From the NCBI RefSeq assembly GCF_001625215.2, contig NC_030381.2:5853131-5917130 (forward strand): a stretch of 64,000 nucleotides of DNA. The letters run 5' to 3'. Position 1 is the stretch's first letter. Each line of letters starts with the position of its first letter. The notes under the pieces were generated by a model, which did no database searches, was not told the origin of the DNA, and saw only the letters and a list, made by a program, of their open reading frames with translations. Positions 19,020-30,429 of the stretch are shown piece by piece. Position numbers and translations under genes: made by a program. Origin of the DNA: Daucus carota subsp. sativus. Taxonomy: Eukaryota > Streptophyta > Magnoliopsida > Apiales > Apiaceae.

Positions 19020-20614
19020 TTACATTGGAAGAGTAGGAATACTTTGTTCATTTCTAAAGAAATTAGTAGGATCAACTGCAGTTTTGATCTTCACTAATCT
19101 TTCAAAATTTCCCTTGAAATATTTTAGATTATAAGCTTTTGCAGTTGCATAGCTTGCATTGCACATTGGATTCTGACCAATGTCAAGATCTCTGTAGTTC
19201 AAAAATGCTTCCCTCGGAGAGCTGGTCACATATGGAGCCATGAATTCGTAAAATTCTCTGGAATTCTGCATATTTTGTTCTGCATTAGCTTTTCCATCAT
19301 GAGTCCAATACACAATATACTGGATCTTGAACAGATACCCTGCCCTCTGAGGCAATGGAACTGCGGATTCTGAGATATTATTCATCCGTCCTCCATAAGG
19401 ATTCCACTGCATAATTATATCTCCTAGTTGCATCATCTTCTGGAAAATCTTTTCAAGCTCTGGCTTGGAAACAGCTTTTGTCACAAAATCTGATTTGGAT
19501 TTTAAGTAGTTTTTCTTATGCCATTCGCGTTCAAGCAGAACTTGTAATTCTGTTCCTCCTGGAATCGAATCCCAGTAGAGCACGGATTTAATCCATTTCA
19601 TTTCAGTACAATCATTTTCACCAAGTCCAAGCTCTGGAAATTGCTTATTCATTATTTCAACAAGTGCATCCGTTTTCCCAAGAAATAAACCTATAAATGT
19701 CACCTTCACTGTCTTGGTAAATCACTAAATCCCTCAATTGCCCGAAGCTCCATCCTTAAGAAGAGATCATCTGGGAGAATTGTGGCCACATTTTGCCATT
19801 TATAAACAAGATCCAACGCGCCCTGTTCCATTGTCCTGTTAACAGTTAAGACCGTGACAGTTTCAGGAACCGCGACTAATTTGAGCTTCCAAGACAAAAT
19901 AACTCCAAAGCTAGCTCCTCCGCCTCCTCTAATAGCCCAAAAAAGATCCTCCCCCATGGCCTTCCTATCCTTGACAATACCATCAAGTCCCATAATTTTG
20001 GCATCAACAATGTTATCAACCGATAGGCCATATTTTCGGGTCAATGTACCAAAGCCACCACCACTAAAGTGCCCACTGACTCCTACTGTAGGACAAACCC
20101 CTGCTGGAAAAGCACGCGTCTTACTCTTCTCCGCGATCCTATAGTACAATTCACCAAGAAGAACTCCAGCTTCCACCCATGCAGTGTCATCTTCCAAATT
20201 AACATCAATACCTCGAAGATTAAACGTGTCTAGGATGACAAAAGGAATGTTGGCAGTGTACGAGAGGGCCTCATAGTCGTGTCCGCCACTTCGTATCCTC
20301 ATCAGCACATTGGTTTCATTACAACACATGATGGTTGCTCGAACATGAGACTCATGCATGGCAGCAACAATAAGCAGAGGTTTTCGAGTTTGAGGTGTCA
20401 TGAATCTTAGGTTTCGGGCATAAATATCTAGGACATTTGTATATGCTGTGTTTTGGGGAGTATATATAGCTTGAAATATGGGATTTGAAGGTAGAGAGTT
20501 TTTGTGGAGACATTGAAGAAAATCGTGGGAATTTGAGGCTGAAACTTGTGCCCATGGAGCTTGGAAAAGAACTACAACAAGGGTGGAAAATAGTATAAGA
20601 TTGTTTGAAGCCAT
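19020..20614 (-). pseudogene. BBE-like FAD-linked oxidase, copy 2, split by one frameshift
   Basis: The N-terminal frame (20614-19706) encodes a signal peptide (MASNNLILFSTLVVVLF...), [12 protein letters not shown] with His112, AGVCPTVGVSGH with Cys174, and the FAD core. The C-terminal frame (to 19020) encodes TFIGLFLGKTDALV, NPYGGRM, NYRDLDIG and FFRNEQSIPTLPM. The frames meet near 19725, where one missing T in a short T run accounts for the change; everything else is open. The gene may be a recent pseudogene, or the shift may be an assembly or sequencing error. It is close to copy 1 (13463) and gave rise to the truncated copy at 15424-15985. The Gly to Ser change after VGV is also unusual. 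Confidence 0.88.
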
Positions 20615-20647
20615 TTTGTCTTGTCAGTTTGGATAACATGCACTATC

Positions 20648-20655
20648 CTTTTATA
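20648..20655 (-). promoter_or_regulatory. TATA box of BBE-like copy 2
   Basis: TATAAAAG on the minus strand, 41 bases before the ATG, with the same GGA continuation as in front of copy 1. Confidence 0.6.
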
Positions 20656-20659
20656 GTAT

Positions 20660-21080
20660 GTTCGGGAGAATCTCGGATTTTATTCGATTCAGTTTTGTTA
20701 AGATTTTTCTATTAATCATTTAAAATCTATATATATTTTTAATATTCAAATTAAAGTTTATGTTTTAGAGTTTCGGATTTTATTTGATTCAATTTTTTTA
20801 TGAATTTTTTATTAATTAATTATTTAAAATCTATAGATGTTTCATAGTTGTGATATTCAAATCAAAGTTTATGTTTTGGAGGTTTCGGATTTTATTCGAT
20901 TCAGTTTTGTTATGAATTTTCTATTAATTATTTAAAATTTATAGATATTTGTGATATTCAAATTAAAGTTCATGTTTCGGAGGTTTCAGATTTTATTTGA
21001 TTCAAATCCTTGATATTTTCATTAATTATTTGAAATCTATTAATATTTATGATATTTCAATTAAAGTTTATGAATGTGTC
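20660..21080. repeat. Tandem repeat, about four units of 100-115 bp, upstream of BBE-like copy 2
   Basis: Each unit contains TTTCGGATTTTATT, GATTCA, TATTAATTATTTAAAATCTAT, GATATTCAAATTAAAG and TTTATG in order. Units differ by substitutions and small length changes, so the array is old. It lies immediately upstream of the gene's TATA box. Confidence 0.75.
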
Positions 21081-21180
21081 TGAACTTTATAAGATTTTCT
21101 AAAGATTTGTTAATGTATTTAATATTTTCAAGAAAAGAATCACAACTTAATTACAAGATTTTAAATTATTGTGTTTGAAT

Positions 21181-23287
21181 CTTTTTTTTGAGCGACAAAA
21201 GATTTCATTAAAGCTTGGAAGAATCACACATAATAGCGAACAAGGTAATCTAGCTAGTAAATGAGCTGCCTTGTTTGCTAGCCTTTTGACATTAACTAAC
21301 CGAATATTATTCCTTCCTGATAGAACAGCTTGACACTCCTGTAGAACTATCCCCACCTCAAGATGATTCAGCGTGTGCCTCTGGATAGCATTAACCACCA
21401 CCTGTGCATCAGATTCTACTACAACCGGCCGATCAGGAAACATACTTGCCCAGACTAACGCCTCCTTCATGCCTACTGCTTCAGCCTCCAATGCTGTCAC
21501 CTATCCTGAGTAGCTGTGCGTACGGCCACCTAGAAACAGGCCATCATGATCCCGCAGCACCATACCAATAGAAAAATAATCTGTACCCGGAAATACGGAA
21601 GCATCCACATTGATTTTAAACACTCCTTCCTCTGGATGTTGCCACTTATGCACCCGAGTTGTTCCAGAAATATTTGTGTCATTAACGGGTGGAGCTCTGA
21701 ACTTTTTAACTGCCTCCCTCCATTCATTTATCTGGTTCATGCTCCATCCAATAGCCAAAGCAGGAGTCACCACTTTTCTTTCCCAGATTTTCCTATTCCG
21801 AACAAACCAAATCCCCCAAAGCACACTTGCTATCTTAACAAAATTGTCATGATTTTCAGTCTCCAATTTAGCCAACAACCAGTCCGGTGCAAACTCAACC
21901 TCTAACATATCAAATTGAAGTCCAGCTAGCTGCCAGCATCGAGATGCAAACTCACAGTCAAAAAAGATATGAAGCATATGTTCCACATCTCGATCACACA
22001 TAGGGCAAATAATAGAAACATCTACTCCTTTGTGCCTAAGATGATTTCTAACAGGTATAGTATTCTTACAGAAGCGCCACAGAAAAATTTTAAGCTTGTG
22101 AGGAACTTTCAAATGCCATAATTTCTTCCACCTATTCGACTGACTTCTCTGATGGGCTTGAGTGTGCATCGACTGCCAAAAATGGTATCCACTTTTCACC
22201 GAATACTTGCCATCTTTTGATTCCGACCATGCCATTCTATCAGGATGATTAGATTGAGGGATTCTTGTTTCTAAAACAGCAGTAGCATCAGAACTACCAA
22301 AGTCTAGTCTTACGCGATCTTCGTCCCACTCTTTAGTATTAGGACGGAAATAAAGACTAACCTTTTCACCTCTGTTACTATTCTGCTGATGATTCTCTAC
22401 GTAGAAATCGTGTTCCCCCTCAACCATTGGTCTCTGTGAGCTGAAATGGACTCTCCATCCCCTAACACCCAACGAAAACCTCTGCCAAGCACCTCTTTAG
22501 CCTCCCAAATGCCCGACCAAATATAACTCGAACCTCCTCCTCTCTTAGCCTGCAGGAAATGACTATCTGGGTAATAACGGGCTTTAAAAACACGAGCTAC
22601 CAGAGTTTGAGGGCTTGTGATAAAATTCCAGCAATGCTTGCCTAACAACGCTAAATTAAAGCCTGTAAGATTTCTGAAACCGAGGCCACCCTCATCTTTT
22701 GACAACCCCATTCTATCCCAGGACAACCATCGGATGTCTTTTACTGCATTTCCTTTCGAGCACCACCAGAAACCATTCATTAACCTTTCCAACTCCTGAC
22801 ACAGAGTCTGTGGAATCTTAAAACAAGACATACAATATGATGGTATCGCTTGGGCCACATTCTTTAGCAAAACCGCCTTTCCAGCTCTTGAGAGAATTTT
22901 GTTGCTCCATCCCTGAATAGTCCTCTCCATTCTTTCTTTCAAGAAATTAAAAACAGACTTTTTCGACCTTCCAATCAATGATGGGAGACCTAAATACTTT
23001 CCAATACTCAAATCATTATGAACAACAAGGATTTCCGACAGCTCAGCTTGTTTGTCCCTTCTTACATTTGCATTGAAAAATACACCAGACTTCTGATAAT
23101 TCACTGCTTGTCCACTGCAATTCTCATAAGTGTTTAACAGCTCCTTAACTTTAACAGCTTCCTCCCTTGTTGCTTTAAAAACCAGAAAGCTATCATCCGC
23201 AAACAGCAGGTGGGTGATAGCAGGAACATTTGAACTAATTCTGCAGCCATGTATTTCATGGCTTAATATATGTGCAATACCACACAC
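21181..23287 (-). mobile_element. 5'-truncated L1-type LINE with reverse transcriptase and RNase H
   Basis: Minus strand. The reverse-transcriptase part (23287-22397) starts inside the domain and holds FADDSFLVF, GKYLGLPSLIGRSKK, GKAVLLKNVAQAIPSY and GGLGFRNL; a zinc-finger-like RT extension follows (LWHLKVPHKLKIFLWR, CPMCDRDVEHMLHIFFDC), then RNase H (FKINVDAS, EAEAVGMKEAL, VVESDAQ). One frameshift lies between 22397 and 22472 and an in-frame stop at about 21501 separates the RNase H frame. The 3' end runs into an A tract (T run at 21182-21190 on the plus strand). The first ORF and endonuclease are absent. The copy cannot move by itself. Confidence 0.88.
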
Positions 23288-23350
23288 ATATACTTAGGGG
23301 GTTGTATTGAAGAGATTTCAAAAAACAGCAATACCACGCACATATACTTA

Positions 23351-23539
23351 GGGGGTGTACTGTATTGCTGTTTTTTGAAATCTCATCAAAATCCATCAGA
23401 TTTCGAAGCATTGTGCTTAAATCTCAAAGAAACTATATCAACTCCACGACATTTTATCAAAAATCCGTATAAAATCAAAATCACATACACAATCCATGAC
23501 TAAAAACAATCCATTAAAATCTCAATCGAATACACCCCC
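23351..23539. mobile_element. Tourist-like MITE (about 189 bp)
   Basis: GGGGGTGTACTGTATTG on the left and CAATCGAATACACCCCC on the right are imperfect inverse repeats, flanked by TTA and TTG (three-base Harbinger-type duplication with one difference). A 54-bp direct duplication of the left end and flank precedes it (GGGGG at 23297 and again at 23351). Confidence 0.6.
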
Positions 23540-24787
23540 TTGTTGTATTGGATTGAGATTTTAAAGGATTATTTTTTTTTAATTTTGAAATCTGAGTGTA
23601 TTCAATTGGGATTGTCATTAAAAAATTTGGGATTTTAAATTATGTTATAAAATCTCGTGGTATTGAGTTCATATTTTGCTTAAAAATCTGATGGTATTCA
23701 ATTGAGATTGTTTAAAATCCATTAAAATCTGATGGTATTCAAATACTGATTGATTTTTTTGGATATCATAAAATGATAAATTTTGCGGCATTGCTATATT
23801 TTAAGTTTTTTGAAATCCCAACAAAATCCATGAAATTTTAAAACACGTTACATAAATCCTAAACATTGTACATAAAATTTATAATAAGTTGAAAATATTG
23901 TATTGAAAAATTAAAGTAATCATTTTTGAGTTTGGATTTATTGGAAGGAAGCTTATAAATGATGGGAAAGACAATATAAAAATTATCTTTGCGGGGAGGT
24001 TTGTTTTTTTTTTTTTTTTTTTGCCAAATGCGGGGACGTTTTTAAATGTACGAAACCTTATTATGAAAAATCAAAATTTTTTCACCTTTTAATTGTTTTT
24101 GGAAGAAAAAATCTAATTGATGGAATATATAATATTGAAAAATCAAAAACATCTATTTGAGTTTCATATTTTTGTGAAGTAATGTTTTAGAATTTATAAA
24201 TTTGAATATAAAACAGTTTTATTCACTAATATTTTTTTAAAAAAATATCAAATTTAGATATCTGATCAAACTTTCTAAATACATGTGTAAAAAGTCAAAC
24301 CAATTATAATGGACCTGAGGAAATACTTACTATTTCAAATTTTATATCAATTTAAATTTTTTTACCGGTTAAAACTAAGATAACAAATATGGATAAATCT
24401 AAAAATTTTGCATGAACATAATTAATATGGATATCTTTGTCCTTAAATTTCATACTATACGTAATTTTTAAACTTTATTATATTTACTCCCAATGATCAA
24501 TTTCTAATCTGTTTTTTAATTCTAAATATACAGTTGCTCATGTATAATGGTTAATCCAAGGAACAAAATCAGGAAAGTCCACAGATTATGATGTCAATTA
24601 GGCGTTGAATTTTCTCCCACGAATCTCCTCCACGATTTTTCTCCGATCCCGAATCTTGATTATTTTCCAGCACAATATTATCATTGGTGGTACATGTCAC
24701 AAGTCATTGTCCCCTTATGTAATAAAACCACAACAACCATCACATCTTCTTCTGTTCTTCATCAATCCCAACTCAACAACAAAAAAT
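23540..24787. other. Intergenic and upstream region of BBE-like copy 3
   Basis: The part 23540-23860 repeats words of the neighbouring MITE (GATTGAGATTTTAAAGG, ATCTGATGGTATTCAA) and is probably a second, diverged copy. A T tract lies near 24007-24023. The remainder is AT-rich without recognised features until the leader of the next gene. Confidence 0.45.
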
Positions 24788-26419
24788 ATGAAAAATTCTA
24801 GTATCACTGCAAACATTATTGTCATTTGTGCTTTTTTACTTTCATGCAATATTCTTGTAACAACAGCCACTGGGGGTCCAGACTATGCAACTTTCTTGCA
24901 GTGCTTGTCTGAAAATTTAAGCCCAAGTGAAGATGTGTCAAGATTTGTTTATAGTCCTCAGAATGCTTCATTCATGTCAGTTTTGAGAGCTTACATCAAG
25001 GATCTTAGGTTTGATACAGTGGAAACTCCTAAGCCTATTTTTATTGTGACTGCTTTGAAAGAAGCCCATGTACAAAGCACAGTTATTTGTGCAAAAAAAG
25101 TGGGAGTTGAGATGAAAATTAGGAGTGGTGGGCATGACTATGATGGGATTTCTTATGTTTCTAAGGAGACATTCATCATTCTTGATATGTTTAATCTGAG
25201 GAATATTGATGTGAATGTCGAAAATGAGAGTGCTGTGGTGGGAGCTGGAGCTACACTTGGTGAGCTTTATTACAGGATTTGGGAGAAGAGTAAGGTTCAT
25301 GGCTTTCCTGCAGGGGTGTGTCCTACTGTGGGAGTTGGAGGGCATTTGAGTGGAGGAGGGTATGGCAATATGTTGCGTAAATTCGGGTTGTCGGTTGATA
25401 ATGTGGTTGATGCAAGAATTGTGAATGCTAAAGGGGAGGTTTTGGATAGGAAGGCCATGGGGGAGGATCTTTTTTGGGCTATTAGAGGTGGTGGGGGTGG
25501 GAGCTTCGGTGTCATTGTGTCGTATACTATAAGGCTTGTCAGAGTGCCTGAAACTGTGACAGTTTTTCGCGTCATGAAGGGATTGGATGAAAATGCAACT
25601 GATCTTGTTCATAGGTACCAGTTTGTTGTGGACAAGCTGGACAATGATTTGTTCATTCGGGTACTTCTGCAGCCGGTGAATGGGAAAGCAAAGGGCTCGA
25701 AGACGATCAGGGCCTCGTTTATTGCAATGTTTCTTGGTGATTCAGATAGGCTTTTAAGCATTATGAAAGCAGGGTTTCCTGAATTAGGCCTACAGAAGAG
25801 TGATTGCATTGAGTCGAGTTGGATCAGGTCTGTGGTCCGATGGGCTAATTTCAATACCAATAGTACATCAGAAGAACAATTGTTGTCGCGAAAATCAAAT
25901 GTGTATTTTGGGAAGAGGAAATCAGATTACGTGCAGACTCCAATCCCAAAAGCTGGCCTGGAACTCATTGTCAAGAAGATGGCTGAATTAGGCAAAGTCG
26001 GGCTCGTGTTCAATCCTTATGGAGGCAGAATGAGTGAAATTCCAGCCTCAGCCACGCCATTTCCTCACCGTGCTGGGAACATTTACAAAATCCAGCACTC
26101 GATCACCTGGCAAGAAAAAGGCCTTGCCGCGGAAAATAACTACCTGAGCCAAATAAGAAGCCTTCATGATTTCGTGACACCTTATGTGTCCAAGTCCCCT
26201 AGAGGCGCATTCCTCAACTACAGAGATCTCGACATTGGTACAACAGACAATGGTAAAAATAGTTACAGCGAGGGTAAAATTTACGGAGAATGTTATTTTG
26301 GACAGAATTTTGATAGGCTTGTGAAAGTGAAAACTGCAGTGGATCCTGAGAATTTTTTTAGAAATGAACAGAGTATACCAGTTATGCCTTCTGCTCAGGG
26401 CAGACGTGGTGGAAAGTAG
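24788..26419 (+). CDS. BBE-like FAD-linked oxidase, copy 3
   Basis: Single exon, 543 residues from MKNSSITANI; the frame stays open upstream to 24605, but the added 61 residues do not resemble the family, and the chosen start gives a proper signal peptide (about 1-29). His116 in RSGGHDYDGISY and Cys178 in AGVCPTVGVGGH are the FAD-linking pair, again 62 apart. Val181 predicts an oxidase-type site. [40 protein letters not shown] and NYRDLDIG are present. The C-terminus has a short basic extension (QGRRGGK) missing from copies 1 and 2. It is more diverged from copy 1 than copy 2 is, so this duplication is older. Confidence 0.93.
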   Translation: MKNSSITANIIVICAFLLSCNILVTTATGGPDYATFLQCLSENLSPSEDVSRFVYSPQNASFMSVLRAYIKDLRFDTVETPKPIFIVTALKEAHVQSTVICAKKVGVEMKIRSGGHDYDGISYVSKETFIILDMFNLRNIDVNVENESAVVGAGATLGELYYRIWEKSKVHGFPAGVCPTVGVGGHLSGGGYGNMLRKFGLSVDNVVDARIVNAKGEVLDRKAMGEDLFWAIRGGGGGSFGVIVSYTIRLVRVPETVTVFRVMKGLDENATDLVHRYQFVVDKLDNDLFIRVLLQPVNGKAKGSKTIRASFIAMFLGDSDRLLSIMKAGFPELGLQKSDCIESSWIRSVVRWANFNTNSTSEEQLLSRKSNVYFGKRKSDYVQTPIPKAGLELIVKKMAELGKVGLVFNPYGGRMSEIPASATPFPHRAGNIYKIQHSITWQEKGLAAENNYLSQIRSLHDFVTPYVSKSPRGAFLNYRDLDIGTTDNGKNSYSEGKIYGECYFGQNFDRLVKVKTAVDPENFFRNEQSIPVMPSAQGRRGGK

Positions 26420-27010
26420 CACATTGAATAGCATATATTTAATGAACTTGTGGTTCTCTTTTGCTAGAGAGATGCTTTTGCTTTGTCTTTAGTTGAAGTT
26501 TTATTAGGTGGAAATTGGAATATGTTCTAATGAACATAGTCATATGCAGCTTAAAGCATTGGAAGTAGATGTGTTTTTTCATTTGGTTTTTTTGCTTGAA
26601 CACTCACGGGATTTGTACTTTCCTGTCGCTTTGTTTTTCTATTACGAAATATATCTTATTCAAATTAGCTAAAAAAATTATCCAGTGCGCACGATTTAGG
26701 AAGAAAAACAAATTTTTTAAAGCGTGCTCGAGTCATACTTATTACACTAATAGTTCATGATCGTAGAAATCGATAATAAAAATAATTGATTATCTGCTGA
26801 TTCAAAATTTATGAGGATTTATCATAGATTTTTCCAAAAAATAGAAATTTTGGGATAAATTGGAGTGTAATTAGTAAATAGGTTAAATTGATTCAAAAAA
26901 AAAAAAGTAAATAGGTTAAATATTTGTAAAATTATAAATTTGAAATTTTTAAAATACTCGTATTGGCACGTGTTATCAGAAGAGATGAAATGAAATTGTG
27001 TGTCTTCAAA
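26420..27010. other. 3' flank of BBE-like copy 3
   Basis: AT-rich flank without recognised genes or repeats. Confidence 0.4.
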
Positions 27011-27154
27011 TTTCGTATGGTTCTCAATTTTCAAACTTCATGTTTTCAGTTTTCACCGAGATCGAACTTGGACATGAAATAATTTCGTATGGTTCTCAAT
27101 TTTCAAACTTCATGTTTTCAGTTTTCACCGAGATCGAACTTGGACATGAAATAA
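27011..27154 (+). repeat. Perfect 72-bp tandem duplication
   Basis: Two copies of a unit starting TTTCGTATGGTTCTCAA and ending GGACATGAAATAA stand head to tail without visible differences. Being open in one frame, both encode SYGSQFSNFMFSVFTEIELG, but no start or family supports a gene. Confidence 0.85.
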
Positions 27155-27164
27155 GAATTCATAA

Positions 27165-27579
27165 GAGCATCTCCAACGGCGTTGGCTATAATTGTTGGCT
27201 AAATTGGACCTGTAAGACATTATGTAAAATTTATTGAACCTGTAAGACATTTTGCTTCAATGGTATTGGCTATATTGGTTGGTTATAATTTAAAAATAGT
27301 ATGTCAAAAAAAAAATAGTATGTTATTAATATTTCAAATTGTTAAAATATAATATATCAATTCAATATGGTAATAAATGATGTACAATCTTCCTACAGAT
27401 TTTCTTACAGACCTGCAGAGGTTCGACAAATTTAGCCATCCATAGGAGGTTGGCTAAATTTATAGACAACAGCTGAGCATGGTTGGAGTTACGTTTTTGG
27501 AGCTGTTGGCTAAATTTTTTTTATTTTAGGTATGTCAAATCACTTTTTAGCCAAGGGTTTTAGATGGTTGGAGATGCTC
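27165..27579. mobile_element. Tourist-type MITE (about 415 bp)
   Basis: GAGCATCTCCAACGG at the left and its inverse GGTTGGAGATGCTC at the right are flanked by an exact TAA duplication (27162-27164 and 27580-27582). Same family as the outer element at 29712-30429. Confidence 0.88.
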
Positions 27580-28509
27580 TAATCAGGATTAAATTTGAAG
27601 AAAAGAATGTTTCGCACTTTGGCATGGTTGAACGGAGATTTGCTTTATTTATATCGATCTGTTTATTCATTGTGGAAGATAATATAGCTGTTAAAATAGA
27701 TACGATTGGATTAGAGATAGTAATATGGTTTTCAGGGACCGTGCTTGAGAGGGAAAGCTGACTTTTGTGTGGAAGATATATGAATAGCACAAGAAATGAA
27801 AGTGTTTGTCTATTTTTCCACCCCTATAGTAAAGACATGCCATGTGGTGTTTGGTTGAGAGTTTTAAGCCCCGGCTTTTGGAGTTTTAAGTTAGAAATAA
27901 TTATTTGTATCATTTGTGTAAAAAATCTGAGAAGCACTTATAAAAAAGTTAAGATTCTTAATTTTTGTGTCATGACTTCTATTTTCTTCCAAATACTTTA
28001 ATCACTTATAATTTTTAACTAAATTCTAACTTTTATTTCACGTTTCTTTACTTAAGCAAAAAATATTTGTTTTATGTTCATCCAAACAGCCCCATATTCA
28101 ATCTTCCCACAAGTTCAACAGCCCAGCCCAAAACAAGCCCCAGAAACCTGTGCTTAGAAGGCCTCGACTTTCAGCTCGCGAGTCGCGATGTCGTGAAAAA
28201 TATTAAAATATTCCCTTAGTCTCTCCTCAATTATTGTCGAGTCTCGACACCCATTTTAATTTCTCATAAAATACAATGTTATAAATTGTTTTATATTTTT
28301 TCTTCTGAATAAATGTTTTATATTAATTTTTTATATTTTATATTCACTTTAAAATACATATGAGGCAATTGCAAAAAAATGTATAGAAATCAGAAGGAAA
28401 AGGGGAGTAATTTTTTTCTTCTTCTTATTTTTGCACTCTTATTTTTCATATTTTCTTAATTTTGATATCCACCCTGAACGTAAACATTTGAATAAGAGAC
28501 CCTAGCTGT
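27580..28509. other. Intergenic stretch with one MITE-like repeat
   Basis: Holds the repeat at 27848-28088. The rest shows no recognised feature. Confidence 0.4.
27848..28088 (-). mobile_element. MITE-like repeat related to the one in the P450 promoter
   Basis: TGTTTGG at the left and CCAAACA at the right are inverse. The interior, read in reverse, shares ATAAGTGATTAAAGTATTTGG, AGAAGTCATGA and TTTTTTACACAAA with 59035-59215 and 16660-16880. Confidence 0.6.
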
Positions 28510-29135
28510 TAGGGGTGCCATAATCTGACAAAACCGATTAAACCGACTCAACCCGCCCCTATTTTTAACCAACCCAAACCGATATTATTAAACCGAATTT
28601 TAAATGGGTTAAATATTTAAAAACCCGAATTAAATGGGTCGGGTTAGGGTTTTGATAATTTTTAACCCGTACCAACCCGACATATATTATGTACTAACGA
28701 GCCATACTAATAGTTTACTAATCGACTTAGAAATTAAGATTTTTTGATATTAATATGTTACATACTCGAATTATGAATTATATTTAATATAATAATGTTC
28801 AATTTATATGTAATGTAATTTAGTTTTTAGATTGTAGTGTATTATAATGTGTATATGTGGTGATCAATTGTCTAATTGCATACTAGATTAAGTTAGCACA
28901 TGATTTTAGTTCTTAGACTTCTAAATTATTTTATCACTGAACAACAAATCCAAATTTATATTGCACTAAATTCTATTTATAATTGACCCGATTAACCCGA
29001 CTAACCCGATCAAACCGCAACCCAACCCGACTTTGATAAGGTTTGCGATGGGTTCAAATTTTATAAAACCGATCTAATTGGGTTGGGTTACTAATTTACT
29101 AGTAACCCGCCCAAACCGACCTGCGGACATCCCTA
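28510..29135. mobile_element. hAT-type non-autonomous element (about 626 bp)
   Basis: The ends TAGGGGTG and ATCCCTA form the short hAT-type terminal repeat, and an exact 8-bp target duplication CTAGCTGT flanks it (28502-28509 and 29136-29143). The subterminal parts are filled with CAACCCGAC/TAACCCG-type words in both orientations. Confidence 0.88.
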
Positions 29136-29143
29136 CTAGCTGT

Positions 29144-29711
29144 ACAACTAACCATTCTAGATGGTAGTTAAAATCTTGATTATGCATGACAAGAATTGCA
29201 GATGCATTTGAAAACGGAAAACTATGATAAGAAACCAAAAAGATTACGCCCAGAGTGCGATCTTAGTTCGAAAAATCCTTAGATTGAATATAAACAAAAG
29301 TGAATGAGAATCCGATTCGATAAAGAAGATTCTGCATTTGGGCTGTAATTTCCACTAGTCACCCACTAAACAAGAACATGCTACCAATATTATCTCCCGG
29401 TTGAATTTTGGACAAGTGACAAAGCTCATCTGCGTTCACTCTGTGTGCGCAAAGCCTAGCTAGCCATTTTCCCAAGTGCATGTATAGTGGAACCTCGACA
29501 TTCATACCCAAGACTTGATTCAAGTCCAGGGTTATGTGTCGAATTAGTATTGAGTGAGTGAGAGTGACAAAAATTTAAATCAAAATTATAATTAATTTAA
29601 CCGAGTCTACAAAGGGACTAACAAAACTCATTTCTGGGAACATCTTTCTCTGCGGAATTCTGAAAGTGGGTAAAACTGATATTTAAGCTGCTAGGCTATC
29701 CTAATATTTAA
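29144..29711. other. Intergenic stretch
   Basis: No recognised gene, repeat or regulatory element. Confidence 0.4.
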
Positions 29712-30429
29712 GAGCATCTCCAATGGGATTGATGATAATCGTTTGCTAAATTGGACCTGCAAGACATTATGTAAAATTTGCTAAACTTGTAAGACATTGT
29801 GCTCCAATGATATTGGCTATATTGGTTGACTATAATTTAAAAATAGTCTGTTATTAATATTTTAGATTGTTAAAATAAAATATATTAGTGTAATATGATA
29901 ATAAATGATATGCAATTTTCCTACAGATTTCTTATAGACCTGTAAGAGCATCTCCAAGGGTGTTATGTATATTTGTTAGCTATAATATGATATATAGATA
30001 ATCATCTACAATTATACCTAAAAGGTTCTAGATTCACTCCAATGGTGTTATGTATAATTATATTATCTAAAATTATACATAATACCTTTAGAGGTTTTAC
30101 AAATGTAGCAACCCCAATTTTAGTTATCTATATCTTTTTGCTAAGGGGTAATGGTTGGAGTGTAGGATTTTTACCAATTATCTAAAATGTGCCGCATAGA
30201 TGCCATGTAGGTGCCACATAAACACTTTTACCTAAGAGGTCTAATGCCTTGGAGTTGCTCTAAAGGTTCGATAAATATAGTCATTCATAAGAGGTTGACT
30301 AAAATTATAGACAACAGATAAATAGATATAGTTGCAGTGAGAGTTTTTTTTAGAGATTCGCTATACTTGTTTTTGGTATTGTCAACTGATCACATTTTAG
30401 TCGAGGGCTTTCTATGATTGGAGATTCTC
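29712..30429. mobile_element. Tourist-type MITE interrupted by a second MITE
   Basis: GAGCATCTCCAATGGG starts the element after TAA; the right end is an eroded GATTGGAGATTCTC. The interior matches 27165-27579 (AATTGGACCTGCAAGACATTATG, TATATTGGTTGACTATAATT) up to ACCTG, resumes at AGGTTCGATAAAT after the inserted element, and so gives a clear host and guest order. Confidence 0.82.
29946..30260. mobile_element. Nested Tourist-type MITE (about 315 bp)
   Basis: GAGCATCTCCAAGGGTG and CTTGGAGTTGCTC are inverse ends, flanked by TAA on both sides (29943-29945 and 30261-30263). It sits inside the 29712-30429 element, so it is the younger insertion. Its interior (TTATGTATAATTATATTATC) differs from the host element, so it belongs to another subfamily. 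Confidence 0.85.

Noticed and set aside
21546-21905. Plus-strand open frames over the LINE
   Set aside because: They are shadows of the minus-strand RNase H region and have no coding features.
24605-24787. 61-residue N-terminal extension of BBE-like copy 3
   Set aside because: The extension has no similarity to the family, and the internal ATG gives a good signal peptide.
27765-28001. Short open frame of 78 codons
   Set aside because: It overlaps a MITE-like repeat with inverse ends and has no family resemblance.
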